Assembly (NCBI GenBank): GCA_023419875.1
Contig: JAEZXM010000362.1
Coordinates: 1-13,785, forward strand
Origin: Pseudomonadota bacterium
Lineage (GTDB): Bacteria > Myxococcota > Myxococcia > Myxococcales > Anaeromyxobacteraceae
Length of the DNA: 13,785 nt
Direction: 5' to 3'
The translations under genes and the position numbers were made by a program. This document shows, piece by piece, positions 1 through 6,296 of this stretch. The number at the start of each line of letters is the position of its first letter. Positions within the stretch are counted from its first letter, which is position 1. Below the pieces are notes generated by a model, which worked only from the letters and a program-made list of their open reading frames with translations, did no database searches and was not told where the DNA came from.

Positions 1-494
1 GCCGCGCGGAGGGTCTCGAGCGCGTAGGACGGATCGGCGCGGTAGCCGTCGAAGAAGTGCTCGGCGTCGTAGATCACCCGGCGCCCCTGCTCGCGGAGGT
101 GGGCGAGGCTCTTCTCGATGATGCGGAGGTTCTCGTCGAGGGTGGTGCGGAGCACGTCGGTGACGTGGAGGGTCCAGGTCTTGCCCACCACCGTGCAGAC
201 CGGGGTGCCCGCGGCGAGGAGCGCCTGGATGTTGGCGTCGTCCCCGGGCGCGCCGCCCGCGCGGCAGGTCGAGCCGAACGCGGCGACCTTGGAGTGCTTC
301 CAGGGCAGATCGCGGGCGCGCTCGAAGAACTCGGCGTCCTTGGGGTTCGAGCCCGGCCAGCCGCCCTCGATGAAGGCCATCCCCAGCTCGTCGAGGCGGC
401 GCGCGACCCGGAGCTTGTCCTCGACCGAAAGCGAGATCCCCTCGCGCTGGGTGCCGTCGCGGAGGGTGGTGTCGTAGAGCTGGATCGCGGACAT
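1..494 (-). CDS. cimA: (R)-citramalate synthase, type 2 (N-terminal part, cut by window edge)
   Basis: Member of the DRE-TIM metallolyase (HMGL-like) family. Citramalate synthase condenses pyruvate with acetyl-CoA to (R)-citramalate, the first step of the threonine-independent isoleucine route, in the cytoplasm. The visible 164 residues begin MSAIQLYDTTLRDGTQREG; the RDGTQ signature (residues 12-16) carries the metal-binding Asp and catalytic Arg of the family. The stretch around residues 141-154 (IYDAEHFFDGYRAD) is the pattern I associate with the CimA/TIGR00977 subgroup rather than LeuA or homocitrate synthase. The family is about 520-540 residues, so roughly two thirds lies to the left of the window. 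The ATG at 494 is chosen because the conserved strand starts immediately after it and a GGAGAG-like ribosome site precedes it. A candidate -10 (TAGACT) lies about 65 nt upstream. The gene follows the uronate operon on the same strand, but a hairpin separates them, so it is probably its own unit. Confidence 0.93.
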   Translation of the reverse strand, partial: MSAIQLYDTTLRDGTQREGISLSVEDKLRVARRLDELGMAFIEGGWPGSNPKDAEFFERARDLPWKHSKVAAFGSTCRAGGAPGDDANIQALLAAGTPVCTVVGKTWTLHVTDVLRTTLDENLRIIEKSLAHLREQGRRVIYDAEHFFDGYRADPSYALETLRA

Positions 495-586
495 CCGAGT
501 TCTCTCCGAAGCGGCGGCCGGGGCGGTTGCCCTGGGACCGGCCGGCTTTGCGTGGGGCGGGAAGTCTAGGGAGATCATCAATCGAA

Positions 587-620
587 AGCGAGGCTTTCGT
601 GCCGAGCACGAAGCCTCGCT
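587..620 (-). terminator. Probable intrinsic terminator of the GH88-SDR operon
   Basis: Inverted repeat with arms 587-602 and 606-620: 15 paired bases, one bulged T, and a 3-nt loop (603-605). Read on the minus strand it begins 31 nt after the SDR stop codon and is followed by TTTCGATT, a short and imperfect U tract. A separate 12-bp palindrome (CGCTCGCGAGCG, 617-628) overlaps its upstream side. The position between the SDR stop and the cimA start, together with the stem length, supports termination of the upstream operon. The weak U tract leaves some doubt. Nothing else is evident in 495-651 apart from the possible cimA -10. Confidence 0.7.
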
Positions 621-651
621 CGCGAGCGTGCGAAGCGGCGTCCGCGTCCCT

Positions 652-1422
652 TCAGAGCCGTTGCACCGTCAGCCCGCCGTCCACCATCACCACCTGCCCG
701 GTCGAGTACGGGAGCTCCCCCCGCGCCAGCATGGCGACCGCGCGGCCGACGTCCTCGGGCGTGCCCCATCGTTTCTGCGCCGTGAGGCCGTCCTCGATCA
801 GCCGGTCGTACCTCTCGGCCGCGGGCGCGGACATGTCGGTCCGGATGATGCCGGGCCGGACCTCGTACACCGCGATCCCCTCCCCGGCGAGGCGCGCCGC
901 GAAGACGAGGCTCGCCATCGCGAGGCCGGCCTTCGAGACGCAGTACTCGCCGCGGTTGATCGAGGCGACGGTCGCGGAGATCGAGCCGACGAAGACGATC
1001 GAGCGTGCCGCGCCCGCCGGAGCCGCACCGCGCAGCATGTATCGCGCCGCCGCCTGCGCGAGGAAGTAGGGGCCGCGCAGGTTGACCCGCAGCACGCGGT
1101 CGAAGCTCTCCCGGGTTGCGTCGAGGAGGTCGCGGCGCTCGGCCGGAGCGACGCCGGCGTTGTTCACGAGCAGATCGAGCCGGCCGAACCGGGCGTCCAC
1201 CGCCTCGACGAGCCGGCGGGGCGCGTCGTCGTCGCCCACGTCCGCCTGCACGTGGAGCGGCTCGGCCCCGAGCGCGCGCAGCCGCGCGAGCGCCGGCTCC
1301 GCCTCGGCCGCCGCCCGCACGCCGCAGACGGCCACCGCCCATCCCTCGCGCGCCAGCGCCTCCGCGCACCCGAGCCCGATCCCTCGCGTACCACCCGTGA
1401 CGAGCGCGACGCGCCGATCCAT
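652..1422 (-). CDS. SDR-family NAD(P)-dependent oxidoreductase (FabG/KduD-like)
   Basis: Classical short-chain dehydrogenase/reductase of 256 residues. The nucleotide-binding glycine motif TGGTRGIG is at 9-16, NNAG at 87-90, the structural Asn at 114, and the catalytic Ser147, Tyr160 and Lys164 are correctly spaced; the PGIIRTDM segment follows at 190-197. Family databases would probably label it 3-oxoacyl-ACP reductase by similarity, but that name is generic. Last gene of an operon with a GH88 uronyl hydrolase, a cupin and a Gfo/Idh/MocA dehydrogenase, so a sugar-acid redox step is more likely than fatty acid synthesis. One candidate is the NAD(P)-linked conversion between 2,5-diketo-3-deoxygluconate or DEH and 2-keto-3-deoxygluconate, the job of KduD/DehR. 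The start ATG directly abuts the TGA of the preceding gene, and GGAGGG (1427-1432) lies inside that gene's end, so translation is likely coupled. Substrate and cofactor preference are unproven. Confidence 0.9.
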   Translation of the reverse strand: MDRRVALVTGGTRGIGLGCAEALAREGWAVAVCGVRAAAEAEPALARLRALGAEPLHVQADVGDDDAPRRLVEAVDARFGRLDLLVNNAGVAPAERRDLLDATRESFDRVLRVNLRGPYFLAQAAARYMLRGAAPAGAARSIVFVGSISATVASINRGEYCVSKAGLAMASLVFAARLAGEGIAVYEVRPGIIRTDMSAPAAERYDRLIEDGLTAQKRWGTPEDVGRAVAMLARGELPYSTGQVVMVDGGLTVQRL

Positions 1423-2571
1423 TCATCCCTCCAGCGGCGGGACGTCCACCCAGCGCCGCGTGCGCGAGGACAGGAGCCCCAGCTCCGCGAGCTGCACGCC
1501 CTTCGCGCCCTCGAGCAGCGACCAGGGGAACGGCTCGTCCCGCGCCACGTGCCGGAGGAACCGCTCCCACTGGGCGCGGAACGCGTTCTCGTACGTCCGC
1601 TGCTCGGGGACCTTCTGCCAGGAGGCGAAGAAGTCGATCGGCTGCGGGACGTCGGGGTTCCAGACCGGCCGCGGCGTGGCGCCGTACGGCTGGATGAAGC
1701 AGTCGCGCAGGCCCGCCACCGCCGACCCCATCGTCCCGTCCACCTGGATCGTGAGCAGGTCGTCGCGGCGGACGCGCACGTCCCACGACGAGTTGAAGTG
1801 GGCGACGACCCCGCCCTCCAGCTCGAAGGTGGCGTAGGCGGCGTCGTCGGCGGTGCACGCGTAGGGACGGCCCTGCTCGTCCCAGCGCTCGGGGATGTGC
1901 GTCGCGGCGAGGCACGAGACCGCCCGGACCTGTCCGAAGAGGTTGTCGAGCACGTACCGCCAGTGACAAAGCATGTCGACGGCGATGCCGCCGCCCTCCT
2001 CCCGCCGGTAGTTCCACGACGGCCGCTGGGCGGGGACGAGGTCGCCCTCGAACACCCAGTAGCCGAACTCGCCGCGCACCGAGAGGATCCGCCCGAAGAA
2101 GCCCCGCCCGCGGAGGTCGGCGAGCTTGGCGAGCCCGGGGAGCCAGAGCTTGTCCTGGACGACGCCGTGCTTGACGCCCCGGGCCTGCGCGAGCCGGTAC
2201 AGCTCGAGCGCGGTCGCCGTGTCCGCCGCGGTCGGCTTCTCGCAGTAGACGTGCTTGCCGGCGGCGATCGCCCGGCGGACGCCGTCCGCCCGCCGGAGCG
2301 TGGTCTGCGCGTCGAAGTAGACGGCCATCCCCGGATCGGAGAGCGCCGCGTCGAGGTCCGTCGTCCAGCGCGAGAGCCCGGCGGTCCGGCCCAGCGCCGC
2401 GAGCTTCTCCTCGCTCCGTCCGACGAGGAGCGGCTCGGGGACGAGGAGATCGTCCCCCGCGCGTACGCCGCCCTCCCGCACGATCGGCACGATCGAGCGC
2501 AGGAGGTGCTGGTTCGTCCCCATCCGCCCGGTGACGCCGTTCAGGATGACGCCGATCGTCCGGACGCTCAT
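1423..2571 (-). CDS. Gfo/Idh/MocA-family sugar oxidoreductase
   Basis: 382-residue NAD(P)-dependent dehydrogenase-like protein, the usual size for the family. It has an N-terminal Rossmann fold, with GVTGRMGTN at 12-20 as a slightly unusual dinucleotide loop. The diagnostic CEKPTA segment (110-115) carries catalytic-type Lys112, and the C-terminal alpha/beta domain has the DMLCHW motif (Asp199, His203), matching the second catalytic signature of the family. No signal peptide, so cytoplasmic. The family oxidises or reduces sugar and cyclitol hydroxyls or carbonyls; the exact substrate cannot be read from sequence. It sits between a cupin (4-nt ATGA overlap at 2568-2571) and an SDR (zero-gap junction), so it is co-translated with unsaturated-uronate genes. 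It may act on a uronate or keto-sugar intermediate. The textbook DEH-to-KDG route needs only one dehydrogenase, so the presence of two is a puzzle. Confidence 0.93.
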   Translation of the reverse strand: MSVRTIGVILNGVTGRMGTNQHLLRSIVPIVREGGVRAGDDLLVPEPLLVGRSEEKLAALGRTAGLSRWTTDLDAALSDPGMAVYFDAQTTLRRADGVRRAIAAGKHVYCEKPTAADTATALELYRLAQARGVKHGVVQDKLWLPGLAKLADLRGRGFFGRILSVRGEFGYWVFEGDLVPAQRPSWNYRREEGGGIAVDMLCHWRYVLDNLFGQVRAVSCLAATHIPERWDEQGRPYACTADDAAYATFELEGGVVAHFNSSWDVRVRRDDLLTIQVDGTMGSAVAGLRDCFIQPYGATPRPVWNPDVPQPIDFFASWQKVPEQRTYENAFRAQWERFLRHVARDEPFPWSLLEGAKGVQLAELGLLSSRTRRWVDVPPLEG

Positions 2572-3023
2572 CGCCCGTCGCCCTTCCCGCCGGTGCGCTG
2601 CGGCCGGGCGCCCGCAGGAAGCGGCGGGGCGCCCTCCCCGGCGCGCGGCAGCGTCCCGTCGAGCTCCTGCCGCCAGTGGGCGACGTCCCCCGCGGGAGCG
2701 AAGCAGTAGAGCATCACCATCGGATCGGCGCCGAGGTTCGTGAGCTGGTGGAAGGTCCGCGGCGGGACGTACAGGGCCTGGCCCCCGGTCACGATCCGGC
2801 GCTCGTCGCCGACGCACGCCTCGGCCGTGCCGCGGACGATGAAGTAGACCTCCTCCTGATCGTGGTCGTGCCAGGGCACCTGGCCGCCTTCGGGCTCGAG
2901 CGTGACGTACCCCAGGCAGAAGCCGCGCGCCTGGATCGGCGAGGCCCCGCCGACGAGGTTCTGCGTCCGCCGCCCCGCGGGATAGGTGCGCCCCTCGATG
3001 ACCGAGAGATCCGCGACGATCAT
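2568..3023 (-). CDS. Single-domain cupin, candidate KdgF-like unsaturated uronate ring-opening protein
   Basis: 151-residue protein with one cupin (beta-barrel) domain at about 35-110. Cupin motif 1 gives metal ligands His52, His54 and Glu58 (PWHDHDQEEVYF), and motif 2 gives His92 (PPRTFHQLTN), so the usual 3-His/1-Glu metal site is intact. The tail (120-151) is Pro/Gly/Arg-rich and probably disordered. KdgF proteins are small cupins that convert 4,5-unsaturated monouronates, the products of GH88/GH105 enzymes, to linear keto forms. The position immediately after a GH88 gene, with an ATGA overlap on both sides, makes that role attractive. The typical KduI isomerase is a much larger two-domain protein and does not fit. 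Many small cupins have other functions (sugar isomerases, sensors), so the activity is inference from context; the fold call is secure. The start at 3023 is fixed by the overlap and by a purine-rich GGGAAGGG upstream. Confidence 0.85.
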   Translation of the reverse strand: MIVADLSVIEGRTYPAGRRTQNLVGGASPIQARGFCLGYVTLEPEGGQVPWHDHDQEEVYFIVRGTAEACVGDERRIVTGGQALYVPPRTFHQLTNLGADPMVMLYCFAPAGDVAHWRQELDGTLPRAGEGAPPLPAGARPQRTGGKGDGR

Positions 3024-4405
3024 GGCCCTTCCCTTCGCGTGAAGAACTTCGGGGGAACGCCGCCGCGCAGCAAGCGCTGCACGGTGAGCGCCGCCTCGCG
3101 CAGATGGTAGTCGCCCCACATGCTGGACTCGCCGCAGGGCACCCGGCGCCCCGGCGGCACGTGATCCCAGCCGTTCGGCCGGTGGTACACCGAGTGAAGC
3201 AGGAGCCCCTGGTGGCGGTCGGAGGTGGAGAGGTACGGCTCCTCGAGCAGCCGGGAGAGCACGGCCAGCCCCGCGTCGTGGTAGCGCCCGCCGGCCGCCT
3301 CGCCCCGCGCCCGGAGCCAGGCCCCGAACCGCACCAGGCCCTGACAGGCGATCGCCGCGGCCGAGCTGTCCACCGGCTCGTGATCGTTGAACGGCTCCGC
3401 CGGCCTCGAGCGCCAGTCGCCCAGCGCGGCCAGGCCCGGCGCGCCCGTGTCCCAGTACGGGATGCCGTCGGCCGCGGTGTTCGCGAGCCAGAACTCCGAG
3501 ACCACCTCGAGCGGGCGCCGCACGAGCGCGATGACCGTCGGCTTCCCGCCGAACGGCGCCAGCTCGCCGGCGTCGAGCGCGTCGAGGTACTCGAGCTCCT
3601 CCGCGAAGCCGAGGAGCGCCCAGGCGAGGCCGCGGGTCCAGGTGCTGAAGGGCGAGTAGCCCTGCTGCGTGGACGGGCAGCGGTACGTGCCGTCGGTCGG
3701 GTTGAAGATCGACTCGTGGGCGACCCGCCCCGGCACGTCGTACGCATCGCGCCGCTCGCCGTAATAGACGGAGAACCGCGCCGTCGCCGCCGCGTGCTGC
3801 ACGAGGCGTTCGAGGAGCGACACCCGCCGGTCGCCCTCCTCGAGCAGGAGGTGGCCGAGGTCGTGCGCGAGCGCGAGCGCTCGGAGCGAGCGGATCGTGT
3901 CCACGAACAGCGAGTGCGGGCCGTTGAACGAGTGGACGAACCCCCCGCCGTCGGCGGTCCGCGTCCAGCGCCGCGCCTGCACCGCCCCGCTCGCCCGCAG
4001 GGCGAGCTCGCAGAGGTCGCGCGCACCGCGCTCCTCGGGGATCGTCCCCTCGTTCATCATCCGGAGCACGGCGCCCCAGGTGCTGACGTTGTTGAACCCG
4101 TGGTCGTGCACGCCCATGGCCGTGACGTGCGGCGCCATCCGCGTGCGGGTCCGGCTCCAGCCGAGCTCGAGGAACTCCGCCTCGCCGGTGGCGTCGAACT
4201 GGAGGAGCTCCGACCCGTACTGAAACCCCTGGGTCCAGTCGGTCCACCCCCGCGAGGTCCACGTCCCGTCGACGGTGAAGACGGGGGAGCCCTTGGCCTC
4301 GTCGTAGGTCGCCTCGAGGACCCGGAGCTTGCGCGCGGAGAGCGCCCACATCCCCGAGAGCTGCTCGAGCAAGCGAGGAGCCGGAGGGGCCGAGACCGTG
4401 CGCAT
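3020..4405 (-). CDS. Glycoside hydrolase family 88 protein (unsaturated glucuronyl hydrolase-like)
   Basis: 461 residues, (alpha/alpha)6-barrel type. GH88 enzymes hydrate the 4,5 double bond of the unsaturated uronic acid left by polysaccharide lyases, releasing it from the oligosaccharide. Both family acidic residues are visible: Asp101 in GVHDHGF and Asp169 in SLFVDTIRSL, corresponding to the two essential Asp of Bacillus UGL. Other family landmarks are FNPTDGTYRCPSTQQGYS (234-251), TRGLAWALLGFAEE (257-270), DSSAAAIACQGL (346-357) and GDYHLREAAL (431-440). There is no signal peptide, so it should act on imported oligosaccharides in the cytoplasm. It is longer than the roughly 380 residues of characterised UGLs; an apparent insertion at about 271-305 follows the TRG motif. 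First gene of the operon. The ATG at 4405 fits both the start of homology and a -10 box 7 nt upstream. GH105 is the main alternative family. Confidence 0.9.
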   Translation of the reverse strand: MRTVSAPPAPRLLEQLSGMWALSARKLRVLEATYDEAKGSPVFTVDGTWTSRGWTDWTQGFQYGSELLQFDATGEAEFLELGWSRTRTRMAPHVTAMGVHDHGFNNVSTWGAVLRMMNEGTIPEERGARDLCELALRASGAVQARRWTRTADGGGFVHSFNGPHSLFVDTIRSLRALALAHDLGHLLLEEGDRRVSLLERLVQHAAATARFSVYYGERRDAYDVPGRVAHESIFNPTDGTYRCPSTQQGYSPFSTWTRGLAWALLGFAEELEYLDALDAGELAPFGGKPTVIALVRRPLEVVSEFWLANTAADGIPYWDTGAPGLAALGDWRSRPAEPFNDHEPVDSSAAAIACQGLVRFGAWLRARGEAAGGRYHDAGLAVLSRLLEEPYLSTSDRHQGLLLHSVYHRPNGWDHVPPGRRVPCGESSMWGDYHLREAALTVQRLLRGGVPPKFFTRREGP

Positions 4406-4412
4406 CGGATCG

Positions 4413-4440
4413 AGTGTACCCGGCGGATCCGGGAGTTCAA
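4413..4440 (-). promoter_or_regulatory. Promoter of the GH88 operon, probably leaderless, with an internal dyad
   Basis: On the minus strand a -35-like TTGAAC (4440-4435) and a -10-like TACACT (4418-4413) are separated by 16 nt, each matching the sigma-70 consensus at four of six positions. The -10 ends 7 nt before the GH88 ATG at 4405, so transcription would start at or beside the start codon; no Shine-Dalgarno is present. The spacer holds a perfect inverted repeat, CCCGG-N5-CCGGG (4419-4433), a possible operator. GC-rich DNA yields short dyads by chance, so the operator call is weak. Confidence 0.5.
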
Positions 4441-4450
4441 ACCCGCGTGC

Positions 4451-4456
4451 TATCGT
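4451..4456 (+). promoter_or_regulatory. Candidate -10 box of the divergent plus-strand operon
   Basis: TATCGT lies 6 nt upstream of the ATG at 4463, the geometry of TANNNT boxes in leaderless genes. No convincing -35 hexamer is found 16-18 nt upstream (that position falls in the CCCGG/CCGGG dyad), and no Shine-Dalgarno precedes the gene. The whole divergent gap is only 57 bp (4406-4462), so a regulator bound at the dyad could control both directions. Confidence 0.4.
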
Positions 4457-4462
4457 CCGGCC

Positions 4463-5149
4463 ATGCCGACCCACGAAGAGCTGGTCTCGCGGAAGGCGGC
4501 GCGGATCCAGGAGATGCACCGGATGGACCCGGCGCGCACCGCGCTGCTGGTCATCGACTTCCAGAAGAGCTTCATGGACGAGGCGTCGTCGCTGTACGTT
4601 CCCACGTCCTGGGACATTCTCCCGTCGGTGAAGGGCCTCGTCGACCACTGCCGGCGCGCGAAGGTGCCGGTCGTCTTCACCGAGTTCACCGCGTTCCCCC
4701 AGATCCCGAACCTCCGCAAGGACCCCTTCGGCCCCGAGCACCTCGAGCCCGCGCCGGGACAGCCCACCGGATGGGGCCTGCCCTCGGGGAACTCCATGGT
4801 CGGCGTGCGCGGGCCGGAGTCGCCCGACACGATCGACGAGCTGAAACCGCTCCCTGGTGAGGTGGTGATCCGCGCACCCGGCCTCGACAAGTTCTACGGC
4901 ACGCCCCTCGACCTGGTGCTCCGGTCGCGCGACGTCCGTTACCTCATCGTCACCGGCATGCTGACGGACCTCTGCGTCGCGGCGACCGTCTACGCCGCCA
5001 CCACCCGCGAGTACCGGGTCACGGTGGTCAGGGACGGCATCACCACCCTCTGGCCGGAGATCCAGAAGGCCATGCTCGACGTCTTCGGACGGAAGCTGGC
5101 GCGGCTCCTGACCGCCGCCGAGGCCGAGGCCGAGCTGTCCAGCCGCTGA
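4463..5149 (+). CDS. Isochorismatase-fold cysteine hydrolase
   Basis: 228-residue cytoplasmic protein of the cysteine hydrolase family (isochorismatase, nicotinamidase, N-carbamoylsarcosine amidase, ureidoacrylate hydrolase). The catalytic triad is complete: Asp32 in LLVIDFQKSF, Lys143 in GLDKFYGTPLD, and nucleophile Cys171 in TGMLTDLCVAAT. An unusually long N-terminal extension of about 25 residues (EELVSRKAARIQEMHRMDP) precedes the first strand. The ATG at 4463 is preferred because it follows a TATCGT box by 6 nt and the reading frame upstream lies antisense to the GH88 gene. The substrate is normally a small amide or ureide and cannot be deduced. It is transcribed divergently from the GH88 operon and lies 19 nt upstream of the KDG kinase gene, implying one transcript. 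No amide-cleaving step belongs to standard uronate breakdown; removal of an amide from an N-acetylated or amidated sugar acid is speculation. Confidence 0.9.
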   Translation: MPTHEELVSRKAARIQEMHRMDPARTALLVIDFQKSFMDEASSLYVPTSWDILPSVKGLVDHCRRAKVPVVFTEFTAFPQIPNLRKDPFGPEHLEPAPGQPTGWGLPSGNSMVGVRGPESPDTIDELKPLPGEVVIRAPGLDKFYGTPLDLVLRSRDVRYLIVTGMLTDLCVAATVYAATTREYRVTVVRDGITTLWPEIQKAMLDVFGRKLARLLTAAEAEAELSSR

Positions 5150-5155
5150 ACCGGC

Positions 5156-5162
5156 GAGGAGG
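5156..5162 (+). promoter_or_regulatory. Strong Shine-Dalgarno that fixes the GTG start of the kinase
   Basis: GAGGAGG is placed 6 nt before GTG 5169, in the 19-nt gap after the hydrolase stop. It decides the non-ATG start: the next in-frame candidate, ATG at codon 22, would remove the first conserved strand (DLVALGEVMLRL). This strong site contrasts with the first genes of both divergent transcripts, which have no ribosome site. Confidence 0.8.
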
Positions 5163-5168
5163 ATCCGC

Positions 5169-6266
5169 GTGTCGCTCACCATCCGTCCGAAGGCCGGCTG
5201 CCGCTTCGATCTCGTGGCGCTCGGCGAGGTGATGCTGCGCCTCGACCCCGGCGACGGCCGCGTCTCCACCGCGCGGAGCTTCCAGGCCTGGGAAGGCGGC
5301 GGCGAGTACAACGTCGCCCGGGGCCTCAAGCGCTGCTTCGGCCTCGACGCCGCGATCGTCACCGCGCTCGCCGACAACCCGATCGGCCGGCTCGTGCAGG
5401 ACCTCGTCTACCAGGGGGGCGTGGACCAGTCGTACCTGCGCTGGGTGCCGTACGACGGCGTCGGCCGGACGGTGCGGAACGGCCTCAACTTCACCGAGCG
5501 CGGGTTCGGGCTCCGGGGCGCAGTGGGCTGCTCCGACCGGGGGCACACCGCCGTCGCGGCGATGCGGCCGGGAGAGGTGGACTGGGAGCGGATCTTCGCG
5601 GCGGACGGGGCGCGCTGGTTCCACACCGGCGGCATCTTCGCCGCGCTGTCGGAGACGACCGCCGCGGTCGCCGAGGAGGCGATGGTCGCGGCCCGGCGGA
5701 GCGGCGTCGTCGTCTCCTACGACCTCAACTACCGCGAGTCCCTGTGGAAGGGCATCGGTGGACCGGCCCGCGCCCGCGAGGTGAACCGCGCCCTCGTCCG
5801 CCACGTGGACGTGCTCCTCGGGAACGAGGAGGACCTCGGCGCCGCGCTCGGCTTCGAGGCGGAGCAGGCGGCGCCGGGCTTCGCCCGGCTCGACGCGGCG
5901 GCGTACGAGAAGACCATCGCCGCCGTGGTGGCCGCATTTCCGCGGCTCTCGGTCGTCGCGACCACGCTGCGGGCGGCGCACACCGCGACCCGGAACGACT
6001 GGGGGGCGCTCTGCTGGGCGGACGGCGTCTTCCACCGCGCTCCCGACCGCCTCGACCTCGAGATCCACGACCGCGTGGGCGGGGGCGACTCGTTCGCCTC
6101 CGGGCTCGTCTACGGTCTCCTCGCCGGCCGCGGCCCGAGGTGGGCGGTGGAGTGCGGCGCCGCCCACGGCGCGCTCGCAATGACCACCCCCGGAGACACG
6201 AGCATGGCGACGCTCGCCGAGGTCGAGCGCGTCATGGCGGGGGCTGGCGCGCGGATCGCGCGTTGA
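5169..6266 (+). CDS. kdgK: PfkB-family sugar kinase, probable 2-keto-3-deoxygluconate kinase
   Basis: 365-residue ribokinase/PfkB-fold kinase. The N-terminal block ALGEVMLRLDPGDGR (17-31), followed by FQAWEGGGEYNVARGLKR (38-55), is the pattern typical of KDG kinases. SYDLNYRESLWK (183-194) and LLGNEEDL (216-223) match the mid-protein signatures. The C-terminal anion-hole motif is DRVGGGDSFASGL (301-313) with catalytic Asp307; GGGD in place of GAGD occurs in other KDG kinases. The reaction would be ATP-dependent phosphorylation of 2-keto-3-deoxygluconate to KDPG, which an Entner-Doudoroff aldolase (not in this window) would cleave to pyruvate and glyceraldehyde 3-phosphate. It follows the cysteine hydrolase gene by 19 nt. 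Fructokinase or another ketosugar kinase remains possible, but the uronate context favours KDG. No convincing terminator lies in the 30 bp before the convergent gene. Confidence 0.85.
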   Translation: MSLTIRPKAGCRFDLVALGEVMLRLDPGDGRVSTARSFQAWEGGGEYNVARGLKRCFGLDAAIVTALADNPIGRLVQDLVYQGGVDQSYLRWVPYDGVGRTVRNGLNFTERGFGLRGAVGCSDRGHTAVAAMRPGEVDWERIFAADGARWFHTGGIFAALSETTAAVAEEAMVAARRSGVVVSYDLNYRESLWKGIGGPARAREVNRALVRHVDVLLGNEEDLGAALGFEAEQAAPGFARLDAAAYEKTIAAVVAAFPRLSVVATTLRAAHTATRNDWGALCWADGVFHRAPDRLDLEIHDRVGGGDSFASGLVYGLLAGRGPRWAVECGAAHGALAMTTPGDTSMATLAEVERVMAGAGARIAR

Positions 6267-6296
6267 CCGCGCCTGCGCCGCGCCCTTCCACGATCC

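Noticed and set aside
628..2709. A 693-codon plus-strand open frame across the SDR, MocA and cupin genes
   Set aside because: It has no recognisable motif and lies fully antisense to three genes with intact catalytic signatures.
2568..3023. KduI (DEH/5-keto-4-deoxyuronate isomerase) for the cupin
   Set aside because: KduI is a larger protein of about 280 residues; this one has a single 151-residue cupin chain and fits KdgF-type or generic small cupins better.
3104..4462. Possible N-terminal extension of the cysteine hydrolase through an open upstream frame
   Set aside because: The extension is Arg/Glu/Pro-rich antisense to GH88. The family fold begins soon after the ATG at 4463, which also fits the -10 box.
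6267..6296. Bidirectional terminator between the convergent kinase and binding-protein genes
   Set aside because: Only a short GCGCG/CGCGC repeat overlapping the kinase end is visible, without a loop geometry or T tract that would support it.
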